Source: Fluviispira vulneris
GTDB taxonomy: Bacteria > Bdellovibrionota_B > Oligoflexia > Silvanigrellales > Silvanigrellaceae
Direction of reading: 5' to 3'
DNA: 64,000 nt
Assembly (NCBI RefSeq): GCF_014281055.1
Contig: NZ_JACRSE010000002.1
Coordinates: 1-64,000, forward strand
In this document: positions 54,691 through 62,930 of the stretch, one piece after another
Position numbering within the stretch: position 1 is the first letter of the stretch
Layout: the number at the start of each line of letters is the position of its first letter
Position numbers and translations under genes: made by a program
Notes under the pieces: generated by a model
Told to the model about the DNA's origin: nothing
Seen by the model: the letters and a program-made list of their open reading frames with translations, nothing else
The model's database searches: none

Positions 54691-55080
54691 ATGAAAGCGC
54701 CAAAAAAAAGCGGAGCTAAAAGCAGAAAACCAAAGGGAGAAGAAAGCTATTTGGCGGGCATCCCTGTGCTTTTGCAAAAAATGGATTCTAAAAGAACGTT
54801 TGAGTGTACTTTGTTGAACATTTCTCTGAATGATTTTACTGTAAGATTTGAAAAAAATAAATTTGATTTTAAAAAAAGTGAAAATTTTTTTATATTAATT
54901 GACCCTGAATTATTTAATATCACAAATAAAAATGTCTTAAAAATAAATGCTATATGCAACACCGTAGAAGTAAATAAATTTACAATCACTGCTAAGTTTA
55001 CAGAACTAAATGAGAGTCTTTTGAGAGACATTGAAATTATAGTGAAGTGTTTTAAAAATTTAAATGAGTATGAATTTTGA
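54691..55080 (+). CDS. PilZ-like domain protein
   Basis: From ATG 54691 (weak TTGGA upstream; ATG 54661 is also possible) about 129 residues. A basic N-terminus (KKSGAKSRKPKG) precedes a beta-rich part 'TFECTLLNISLNDFTVRFEKNKFDF', matching the D/NxSxxG layout of PilZ loosely, and 'AKFTELNESLLRDIEIIVKCF', the PilZ-like end. The RxxxR c-di-GMP arginines are not evident, so binding is doubtful. It lies 22 bases before a pseudo-receiver gene. Confidence 0.55.
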   Translation: MKAPKKSGAKSRKPKGEESYLAGIPVLLQKMDSKRTFECTLLNISLNDFTVRFEKNKFDFKKSENFFILIDPELFNITNKNVLKINAICNTVEVNKFTITAKFTELNESLLRDIEIIVKCFKNLNEYEF

Positions 55081-55102
55081 AGTTTATAAAGGGCTGAGTT
55101 AG

Positions 55103-56275
55103 ATGACAAAAATGAGTGATTTATCTTTAGATATGTCATTTCTCATAGTAGATCATAGTGATTCATTTCGCGATATTATTTCAATGGGTTTGAAATCTTT
55201 AGGTTTTAAAAATATCATTAAATCCCCTTCTGCGCATATTGCTTATGCGAATCTAATAACAAGAAAAATCGATTTCGTAATCTGTGAATTAAATCTTGAT
55301 GCAATGGATGGTATTGAATTGCTAAAAGAAATAAGGGAAGATAAAAAAATCGGATTTATGCCATTTTTAATGATGAGCACTGAGATTTCAAAAGAACAAA
55401 TTGCCATGCTTGCTGAATATGAAATAGATGGTTTCATAAAGAAACCATTTACCTTTCAAATGTTGGTTGAAAAAATTCCCGTTTGCTTCAATCATTACAA
55501 TGATCCTAAGAATAAAGAATATCTTTTTTCTCAAGCAAAAAGTTTATTGGCTGATAAGAAGTATCAACAGGCATTCAATATTTATGAATCTCTCTTAAAG
55601 TCATATCCACAGTCTGCACGGGCTTGTATAGGTCTTTCGCGCTGCTACCGAAGTTTTGATAACTTTGAAAGTGCCGAGTATTTTTGCCGTAAGGCAATTG
55701 ATAATAACAATCAATATGTCCAAGGTTTTGATGAAATGGCAAATATTTGTATGGATCGAAATATGATAGATCAAGCGATTTATTTTTATAAAAGAGCGGT
55801 TTTTCTGAGCCCAAAAAACCCTCTTCGCTATGAAGCTATAACGAATTCCTTAATTGAAAAGCAAAGGTTTAAAGAAGCAGAAGAGTTTTTAGATGATGCA
55901 ACAAATTCAGGAATTGATTACCAAAGTATATATGAGCAGTATGCAAGATCATTATTTTATCAAAGGAAACTAGAAAAAGCGGTCATGTATTTTGACAAAG
56001 CACTTGAAAACTCAGAAAATAGGATAAGTCTTTTAAACTTAATGGGTATATGCTATAAAGACTTAAACCGATTTGATGAAGCGATTAAATATTATGACAT
56101 TGCGATTCGTGAAGATCCTAAAGACACAAAAGTTCTGTTTAATAAGGCATTGTGTTATATTGATATGAATGAATTTGCAAAGGCAAAAAAAATATGTCAA
56201 ATGATAATAAAAATTGAACCAAACCATGAAAAAGCAAATAGAAAAATCCGCGAGCTCGATGCGAAAATGAAATAA
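55103..56275 (+). CDS. Receiver-like (pseudo-receiver) protein with TPR tail
   Basis: A 390-residue protein. Residues ~10-130 have a CheY-like fold: 'FLIVDHSDSFRDIIS', 'FVICELNLDAMDGIELL', 'FLMMSTEIS', 'GFIKKPFTFQMLVEK' (conserved Lys). At the phosphorylation site Glu stands for Asp (CEL in place of xDx), which often mimics the active state. Residues ~135-385 are about seven TPRs ('ALCYIDMNEFAKAKKICQMIIKIEPNHEKA'). Same layout as the REC-TPR protein at 36611-37969, so they are paralogues. Probably a scaffold. Confidence 0.88.
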   Translation: MTKMSDLSLDMSFLIVDHSDSFRDIISMGLKSLGFKNIIKSPSAHIAYANLITRKIDFVICELNLDAMDGIELLKEIREDKKIGFMPFLMMSTEISKEQIAMLAEYEIDGFIKKPFTFQMLVEKIPVCFNHYNDPKNKEYLFSQAKSLLADKKYQQAFNIYESLLKSYPQSARACIGLSRCYRSFDNFESAEYFCRKAIDNNNQYVQGFDEMANICMDRNMIDQAIYFYKRAVFLSPKNPLRYEAITNSLIEKQRFKEAEEFLDDATNSGIDYQSIYEQYARSLFYQRKLEKAVMYFDKALENSENRISLLNLMGICYKDLNRFDEAIKYYDIAIREDPKDTKVLFNKALCYIDMNEFAKAKKICQMIIKIEPNHEKANRKIRELDAKMK

Positions 56276-56405
56276 GTAAATGGAAAAAAAGTAAAAAAAT
56301 GAATAATTGATTTGAAAATAAAAATACTTTATAATGTCTATTCTAAGATTATCTTTTAAGTGGATTTTCTGTTTATTTATCTAATTTCAGTGGAGGAGAA
56401 AATAT

Positions 56406-58193
56406 ATGATGAAATGGTGGGGCTGGGGTGATATTAATAAAACATTTCCAATTGAAGATAAACCAAATCTTTGGCCTTGGATAAAAAAAACAATTTCAAT
56501 TTCAGAGAATAATAAAATCACTGAACCTGTTAAGAGAGAAGATATTATTCTGAGTCCTGCAAATATAAATGATGATTTTTTAAATGCTGTAAAACAATTT
56601 TTAAAAATAGAACAAATTAGTTCTTCTGAAGATGATCGATTGCTCCACTCATATGGAAAATCATATGCGGATCTCTTCTATGTGCGCAAAGGAGTCGTAA
56701 AAAAATCTCCTGATATTATTATATATCCATCTTCACATGATGAAGTTGAAAATATTATTAAATATGCACATCAATACAATGTGTGTGTCATTCCATTTGG
56801 TGGGGGAACAAATATTGTTGGTGGAGTGGATCCTCGTGATCAAACTGTGACTGAAAAAGGACCTCGCTGCGTTGTTTCCTTAGATATGCGGAATATGAAT
56901 AAACTTATATCAATAGATCCACAATCGCAAACTGCTGTTATTCAGGCGGGTGCACTTGGTCCAAAGTTAGAAAAAGATTTATCTGACAAAGGATGGGCAT
57001 TGGGACATTTTCCAGACTCTTTTGAATATTCGACTTTAGGTGGATGGCTTGCCACTCGCTCTGCAGGTATGCAATCCGATGCCTATGGAAAAATAGAAGA
57101 TATGCTTGTTTCGTTAAAAATGGTCACTCCGACAGGAACTATCGTAACAAGAACCACTCCAGCTTCGAGTGCTGGTCCAGATATCAATCGACTTATTGTT
57201 GGGTCTGAAGGAATATTAGGTGTTATAACAGAAGCAACAATGCGCATACATAAATCACCAGAAGTTAAAGATTATCGTGGTTATCTTTTCCCAAATTTTG
57301 AAAAAGGTGTGGAAGCTATTAGGGAGTGCATCGATAAAAATTGGGTACCAAGTATGATTCGCTTTCAAGATGAAGGTGAAACTCAACTGGCATTTAATTT
57401 AAAATCACCAAAAAAAGGAATCGAATCGATTGTCCAAAAACAATTAAAACGAATATTATCTATGACGGGTTACAGTCGTCCTTGTATCATGGTCGTAGGT
57501 TTTGAAGGTGATGCAAAACAAGTTCAAATAATTGCTAACGAAGCAACAAAAATTCTTAAGAAACATAGGGCCTTCTCATTAGGAAAAGGGATTGGCAAAA
57601 CATGGTCAAAAGATAAATTTAACGTTCCTTATTTGCGTGATTTTATTATGGATTACGGTGTAATGGTGGATGTGGCAGAAACAGCAGCAGTATGGTCAAA
57701 ATTATTGAACGTGCATAAAAAAACAATTGAAGAAATAAATAAATATTTCAAATCACATGGAGACGGTTCTGGGTATATTGGCTGTCACATTTCACACACA
57801 TATAAAACGGGCGCATGCCTTTATTTTACCTATGCTGCTAAGCAAATAGTTGGAAAAGAAATAGAGCAATATTATGGTTATAAGAAATTAATAACAGATA
57901 CTTTTATGAAAAATGGGGCAACTCTCTCTCATCATCATGCCGTTGGTTATGAACATTCTCCGTGGATGGAAAGTGAAATTTCTCAAACAGGTATTAAAGC
58001 ATTGAAAGGTGTGAAGAATGCTTTGGATCCCAAAAATATTTTAAATCCTGGAAAAGTTTTTCCAGTTGATGAAGAATTGCGTTTAGGCGTTTTTGGGATT
58101 GACGCCCCTGAAATTGTTAATCAAAGTAAGAGCCGAATTAAGAAAAGAAGTGGGCAGACGAGTCGCAATTTGCACGAAGATTCTATTGGTTAG
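56406..58193 (+). CDS. Alkylglycerone-phosphate synthase (alkyl-DHAP synthase)
   Basis: A 595-residue FAD enzyme of the AGPS family. It exchanges the acyl group of acyl-DHAP for a fatty alcohol, making the ether bond. Marks: N-terminal 'MKWWGWGD', FAD domain 'VIPFGGGTNIVGGV', 'DSFEYSTLGGWLATRSAGMQSDAYGKIEDMLVSLKMVTPTG', 'RLIVGSEGILGVITEATMRIH', and catalytic 'LSHHHAVGYEHSPWM' with the HHH motif. AGGAG precedes the start. The last ~35 codons overlap the convergent SDR gene. Neighbouring reductase, acyltransferase and fatty acyl-CoA reductase genes fit an ether-lipid pathway. Confidence 0.93.
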   Translation: MMKWWGWGDINKTFPIEDKPNLWPWIKKTISISENNKITEPVKREDIILSPANINDDFLNAVKQFLKIEQISSSEDDRLLHSYGKSYADLFYVRKGVVKKSPDIIIYPSSHDEVENIIKYAHQYNVCVIPFGGGTNIVGGVDPRDQTVTEKGPRCVVSLDMRNMNKLISIDPQSQTAVIQAGALGPKLEKDLSDKGWALGHFPDSFEYSTLGGWLATRSAGMQSDAYGKIEDMLVSLKMVTPTGTIVTRTTPASSAGPDINRLIVGSEGILGVITEATMRIHKSPEVKDYRGYLFPNFEKGVEAIRECIDKNWVPSMIRFQDEGETQLAFNLKSPKKGIESIVQKQLKRILSMTGYSRPCIMVVGFEGDAKQVQIIANEATKILKKHRAFSLGKGIGKTWSKDKFNVPYLRDFIMDYGVMVDVAETAAVWSKLLNVHKKTIEEINKYFKSHGDGSGYIGCHISHTYKTGACLYFTYAAKQIVGKEIEQYYGYKKLITDTFMKNGATLSHHHAVGYEHSPWMESEISQTGIKALKGVKNALDPKNILNPGKVFPVDEELRLGVFGIDAPEIVNQSKSRIKKRSGQTSRNLHEDSIG

Positions 58194-58955
58194 ACCTGGT
58201 ATACAAATTTTGTCTCCTCGCATAAGAGCTTTGTAACCTTGTTCTGCAACTAGGTCAGGCTCCATCCCTTTTTGATTGAGTTGGCTCAATTTGTTATTAA
58301 TATTTTGTGCATAGCGCCCGACTTTTGATCTCACTCTAAATTCAGTCTTTGTGATTCCGGGGCATAATAAAGTTACTTTAATTCCGTCTTTTTTAGTCTC
58401 ATATGCGAGAGAAGATGAAAATGAATATAAAAATGATTTGCATCCACCATAAACGGATTGAAATGGAACTGGAGTGAATGAATAAACAGACCCTACATTT
58501 AATATATATCCAGATTTTCTTTTTTGCATGTTCGGTAAAATTATTTTTGTCAGAGCAAGTGTGGTGCTAATTTGTAGATCAACCATTTCAAGCTCTTTAT
58601 TTATTTCAGTTTCTTGAAAAGCTCCATGTACGCCAAATCCTGCATTGTTTATGAGTACATCAACATCAATGGCTTCTTCTTTTAAATAATTTGCTATTTT
58701 AATGATAGCCTCTCTTTTTGAGAGATCTGCAGTTAAAACATATACTTTGGTATTATATTTATTTGATAGGTCATACTCTATTTGATTTAATCTTTGTGTG
58801 TCACGAGCAATTAGTAATAAATCATAACCCTCTTTTGCAAACTTGACAGCAAATGAATGTCCTATACCACTCGTTGCTCCTGTTATAACGGCTAAGGGTT
58901 TTCTGTGTGTGTCAATTATGCGTGGTGTTCTGCTTTTGATTTCCATAAATTTCAT
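58083..58955 (-). CDS. Short-chain dehydrogenase/reductase, likely acyl/alkyl-DHAP reductase role
   Basis: A 290-residue classical SDR: 'VITGATSGIGHSFAVKFA' (TGxxxGIG), 'ADLSKREA', 'INNAGFGVHGAF' (NNAG), 'GSVYSFTPVPFQSVYGGCKSFL' (Ser, YxxxK) and 'LCPGITKTEF'. Such SDRs reduce ketones with NAD(P)H. Placement with AGPS, PlsC and a fatty acyl-CoA reductase suggests it reduces alkyl-DHAP; this is inference. Its start overlaps the end of the acyltransferase gene by 44 bases and its end overlaps AGPS antisense by 111 bases. Confidence 0.88.
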   Translation of the reverse strand: MKFMEIKSRTPRIIDTHRKPLAVITGATSGIGHSFAVKFAKEGYDLLLIARDTQRLNQIEYDLSNKYNTKVYVLTADLSKREAIIKIANYLKEEAIDVDVLINNAGFGVHGAFQETEINKELEMVDLQISTTLALTKIILPNMQKRKSGYILNVGSVYSFTPVPFQSVYGGCKSFLYSFSSSLAYETKKDGIKVTLLCPGITKTEFRVRSKVGRYAQNINNKLSQLNQKGMEPDLVAEQGYKALMRGDKICIPGLTNRIFVQIATRLPTSFLNSALTLINNFRGVNPKNA

Positions 58956-59778
58956 TGCGTTTAATAACTCCTGATTTATGTTTTGAAAAATAAAGTTCTT
59001 CTTGCTTTTTAATTGTCTGAGCTATTTGATTTACAATTTCACTACAGCCCTCTTTTCCTGTTAATGCTGTTTGTGGTGTTATAACTTCCATTTTCATATA
59101 AAAATTTGAGCCCTTAATCGGGTAATTTGAATAGCTCTCTTGTTTATCTCCTCTAATATAAACGCAGAGAACTCGACATTTGGGGACGCATTGAATAATT
59201 TTCCCCACACCATAAGTCAACTGATTTGGATCAAAATTTCCAGTTCTACTTCTTTTCCCTTCAGGAAAAATAGTAACAATTTCTCCTTTAATCAGAAGTT
59301 TTTTGCAAATATCTAATATTTCATTGTGATGAATCGGTGAGGCATCTCGGTGAATAAAAATACATTTACAAAGTAATGCAATCAAACGGTAGCGTTTCTT
59401 TTTTCCAAAAAAATCTCCAGCAGGTAAATTCCATGAAAAATAATTAAAATGAAATTGATACCAAATGAGTGGGGCCAATGCCCAAATGATAAGGCAAGAA
59501 TCTATAAAAGTAAGGTGATTTGAACATATTATAATTGGATTGTTACTTTTTGTTATTTCTTTAAATTGTTTACGAATAGTCTTCATTTCATGTATCTTAT
59601 AGCGCATAATATATTTAAATATGAGAATGATTCCGCCACAAAATGGCATAAGAACAAGGAAATTGATGATTCGTTGAAATTTCAATCGCTCAACAGTATA
59701 TTTTACGAAAATTGAAGAGTTGGAATCTTTCAAACGAATAACTTCACTAGGAGCTTTCGAACTTTGATTTTCAGTCAT
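58912..59778 (-). CDS. 1-acyl-glycerol-3-phosphate acyltransferase family (PlsC-like)
   Basis: From ATG 59778 (GGAGGA upstream) a 288-residue protein with one or two membrane segments near 40-60 and the acyltransferase motifs 'CSNHLTFIDSCLI' (NHxxxxD), 'FIHRDASPIHHNEI' and 'TIFPEGKRSRTG' (FPEG). It moves acyl groups from acyl-CoA or ACP to a glycerol-3-phosphate or DHAP backbone. In this locus it may make acyl-DHAP (as GNPAT does) or fill the sn-2 position later. Confidence 0.88.
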   Translation of the reverse strand: MTENQSSKAPSEVIRLKDSNSSIFVKYTVERLKFQRIINFLVLMPFCGGIILIFKYIMRYKIHEMKTIRKQFKEITKSNNPIIICSNHLTFIDSCLIIWALAPLIWYQFHFNYFSWNLPAGDFFGKKKRYRLIALLCKCIFIHRDASPIHHNEILDICKKLLIKGEIVTIFPEGKRSRTGNFDPNQLTYGVGKIIQCVPKCRVLCVYIRGDKQESYSNYPIKGSNFYMKMEVITPQTALTGKEGCSEIVNQIAQTIKKQEELYFSKHKSGVIKRNEIYGNQKQNTTHN

Positions 59779-59976
59779 ATTGACTTCCTCCAAATTGAAT
59801 TCATAAATTATATTATTTTAAGTGAGATTTTGAGTAAATCATTTTTTAAGATATTTAAGAGATGAATGATCGATCAGACATTCTTAGCTGATTCATTTTA
59901 TATAGAAAAGTGTCTGATTGTGATATAATTTTTCAAGTCTTCAAGCTGTTTCGAGCGAAGTTCAAAGGAGATAGAT

Positions 59977-61161
59977 ATGTTCAAAATGAAGAGTCACTTT
60001 ATAGCGGTTTTTGTAGCTTTAATTTTTTCTTTTAATAGTGACGCTTTGGAACAAGGAAAAAAGAATGATAAATCAAAAGCAGGAAATTTATATACTTCCA
60101 TGGATGATATGAGAAAAAATTTGGAAAATATATTTCCATTTTTATTTTCCGAGCAGGACTTTAAAGACCCAAAAAATAGCAAGTTTATTTTGATTAATTT
60201 GGTTGCAATAGCAGATGGGGCGAAAAATGCGGAAAGCCATGCGCGGATGAAAGAAAATATAGCTGCTAAAATCAATATAAGTATTTTAGTAGATAATTTA
60301 AAAAGAGCAGAGTTTAGTTTTAAAAATAATAGGAAATCAAGTGCCCGTTATGTATTAAAATCAGCTATTCAGTCGTGTATAGCGTGTCACACGGCTCCTT
60401 CTGGCAGCCAAAACTATTTATTTAATAATAATGAAAAAATGTTCGCTCAATTAACAGAGAATGAAAAAATAGATTATCTGTATACAACTCGTCAATTTGG
60501 TGTTGCGGAGAAGATTCTTATTCAACGAATCGATGATTTTGAAAAAAATAAAATCCCTTGGATAGATATGCAAAAAACTCTTAATTATCTTGCAATTTAT
60601 TTAGTCCGAGTGAATCCGTCTGCGGAAAGAGGGTATGAGGTTTTCACTAAACTTGCGAATTCCAAAAAGGTACCAAAAGAAGGAAGAGATGAAATACTTG
60701 AATGGGCAAAAAGCTTTAAGCAGTGGAATGATGAAAGTAAAAACAGTTTTTCTTTTAAAAGCATCGATATTTTTGCGAAAATTGATCAAGACATAGGAAT
60801 GGAAGCGCAAGAAAACACTTTGGCTTTTGACCCAGCATTTACAATAAATAGAATGCGTTATTATAGTCTCATATATAGTCAACTTGAAAGTAAAAAAGAT
60901 ACTCCAAAAGAAGTTCAAGCTAAATCTCTTTATTATTTGGGTATTATAAACAATGCATTAGAGCCTTTTGCGTCATTAAATATTGGGGATGCATATTTAA
61001 AGGCGTGTGTTATCGTTTATCCTAAGTCGGATATAGCCAAACGCTGTTACTTTGCTTTTGAAGAAAGTACTAAGTTACAGAATTCTGGGTCAGGAGGAGT
61101 CTTTTTGCTCCCAGAGGATCTGAAAGAATTGAAAAATTATAAAAACCTATCTGGCCTCTAA
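59977..61161 (+). CDS. Exported CxxCH (cytochrome c-like) protein
   Basis: A 394-residue exported protein. The signal peptide ends near SDA-L. 'SCIACHTAPSG' supplies one CxxCH haem c motif at about residue 137, inside a helical domain. The C-terminal ~200 residues are helical, TPR-like ('SLYYLGIINNALEPFASLNIGDAYLKACVIVYP'). Monohaem cytochrome plus helical repeats is not a pattern I can name. AAAGGAGAT precedes the ATG. It lies between the ether-lipid genes and a secreted ParB-like gene. Confidence 0.75.
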   Translation: MFKMKSHFIAVFVALIFSFNSDALEQGKKNDKSKAGNLYTSMDDMRKNLENIFPFLFSEQDFKDPKNSKFILINLVAIADGAKNAESHARMKENIAAKINISILVDNLKRAEFSFKNNRKSSARYVLKSAIQSCIACHTAPSGSQNYLFNNNEKMFAQLTENEKIDYLYTTRQFGVAEKILIQRIDDFEKNKIPWIDMQKTLNYLAIYLVRVNPSAERGYEVFTKLANSKKVPKEGRDEILEWAKSFKQWNDESKNSFSFKSIDIFAKIDQDIGMEAQENTLAFDPAFTINRMRYYSLIYSQLESKKDTPKEVQAKSLYYLGIINNALEPFASLNIGDAYLKACVIVYPKSDIAKRCYFAFEESTKLQNSGSGGVFLLPEDLKELKNYKNLSGL

Positions 61162-61331
61162 TTAAAATAAAAAGTAATAATATAAAATATATAGACAAAA
61201 TTCTTCTTTATAAAATAAAACTTCAAATTTAATTCTTGCTAAATTATGGATAATTTGTCTATATGATTTTCGTAATTTTGTATAAAAATCTACAAAATTG
61301 CTGATAGTTCATAAAAAATGGAGTTTCTTGA

Positions 61332-62195
61332 ATGAATATGAAGGCAAAAGGCTTGATTTTATTATATATTTCAGGGGCGAGCTCATTAGGAGCAATAAGT
61401 TGTACTGTGCCGACAAGCCATGTCATACAAAAATTACATTCAACACACACAGAGTGTGTTGATTCTGTAACTAACCAAGTAATCACATATCCAAAATGTT
61501 CTAATACTTCAGAACCTGGGGAAATCTGTTCTATTGCGTTTGCGGACATTCGTCCGACCCAGTTTACTTACGGTGATTCGTATGTCTTGGACATAAAACA
61601 GCGATTTATCGGTAAACCAGCTAAAGCACAAGAGTTTTTATGTGAAAAACCCCCTAGTTTGGTCATTGGCCCGAAAAAAGCTGAAGGTTTCTATTTGACC
61701 GATGGTCATCATAGAATGAAACTCGTCGAAAAACTTATGAAAGAAGAATCCAATATATTTACTATCTTAGTGCAGGTTGATAAAAATATTTACCTCAGCA
61801 ATCCTAATATGGAGCAAGCAGCATTCTGGGATGAAATGTTGAAAAACAATGACGTTTATCTCAAAGATAAAGGAATATTTCGCAGTCCAAAAGAATTGCC
61901 AAAAAGAATTTTTGAAGTAAAAAATGACCCCTTCCGTTCTTTAGCTGGATTTATAGCTGATGACAAATCAAAATTCTGCTTCGACACATCATTGCCTTCT
62001 TATGGTAATTTTGCTGAGTTTTATTGGGGGGATTATTTTAGAGAAATTAAAGGATTTGAACATTATACTGATGAGAAAAATTATCAGTCTGTAAAGGAAA
62101 GAATTCAAAATTATCGTTTGCCAGGATCTGATAAAATCGTAAATATATGTAAAGTTTCTGCAGCAGAGAAACTTCCTGGATATATCAAAGATTAA
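61332..62195 (+). CDS. Secreted ParB-like nuclease domain protein
   Basis: A 287-residue protein with a leader (about 1-20, ending near GAISC) and a ParB-like (ParBc_2) part: 'ADIRPTQFTYGDSYVLDIKQRF', 'PPSLVIGPKKAEGFYLTDGHHRMKLVEKL' with the GHHR motif. These domains act on DNA or nucleotides in ParB, but exported family members exist with unknown substrates. Four or more cysteines suggest disulfides outside the cytoplasm. Confidence 0.75.
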   Translation: MNMKAKGLILLYISGASSLGAISCTVPTSHVIQKLHSTHTECVDSVTNQVITYPKCSNTSEPGEICSIAFADIRPTQFTYGDSYVLDIKQRFIGKPAKAQEFLCEKPPSLVIGPKKAEGFYLTDGHHRMKLVEKLMKEESNIFTILVQVDKNIYLSNPNMEQAAFWDEMLKNNDVYLKDKGIFRSPKELPKRIFEVKNDPFRSLAGFIADDKSKFCFDTSLPSYGNFAEFYWGDYFREIKGFEHYTDEKNYQSVKERIQNYRLPGSDKIVNICKVSAAEKLPGYIKD

Positions 62196-62277
62196 AAATA
62201 TAAATTTATAAAATTGCAATCAACACTGGTCTAAGATTTAATAACCTAGGTGCTTAATGAACTGAGGGTATTTTTTT

Positions 62278-62930
62278 ATGAGTCTTATTAAATTTTATAC
62301 TTTTTTTAAGGTTTAAACAGATTAAAAATCTCTGGGAGTGTTCAGATCTCAGCAGGTTCTTTAAATTGGATATTAAAAAATACGATAGGTATTGAAAAGG
62401 ATAAATTAATTATAGTTGATCTGCGTGAAGAGGAACATGGTTTTATCAATGGATCACCTGTTACGATAATTAATCAATCACGATCTACGAGTGATTTTAA
62501 ATCATTTGAAACTAAAAGTTTTTTGTCGGAAGAATCGATGTTGAGAAACTATAAAATTGCATATAAAAGATTTAAGGTGAAAGATCATGAACTTCCATCA
62601 GGAGAAGAAATAGATGATTTTCAACTATTTCTAAAAGTATTTATGATACCATGTGGCTGCATTTCTATTGCCATGCTGGAAAAGGAAGAACTACCACTTT
62701 TTTAGTCATGTATGATATGCGTTAAAAACGCCAAAAAAGTTTCTTACAAAGATATTATGGAAAGGCAAGGAGCTCACATATTATTGAGGCCAGTTAAATT
62801 ACATAAAAAAGATCTAGCTAAAAGAAGAGAAAAGTTTTTTAAAACATTTTATAATTATGCTCGGATTAATAACAATAAAACCACTGAAAAATGGTGGGTA
62901 TGGGTAACTAAGATTAAAGATATTAAGTGA
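62278..62930 (+). pseudogene. PTP-like phytase / paladin-type phosphatase, decayed
   Basis: Fragments of one protein in several frames: 'RLKISGSVQISAGSLNWI' and 'IVDLREEEHGFINGSPV' (around 62320-62460), then 'DHELPSGEEIDDFQLFL', a shift near 62645, the P-loop 'YCHAGKGRTTTFLVMYDM' (62654-62720; CxxGxGRT), a stop, then 'NAKKVSYKDIMERQ' in the next frame. The order matches PTP-like inositol phosphatases. At least three frame or stop breaks show it is not functional. The usual HC before the P-loop reads YC. Confidence 0.78.
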
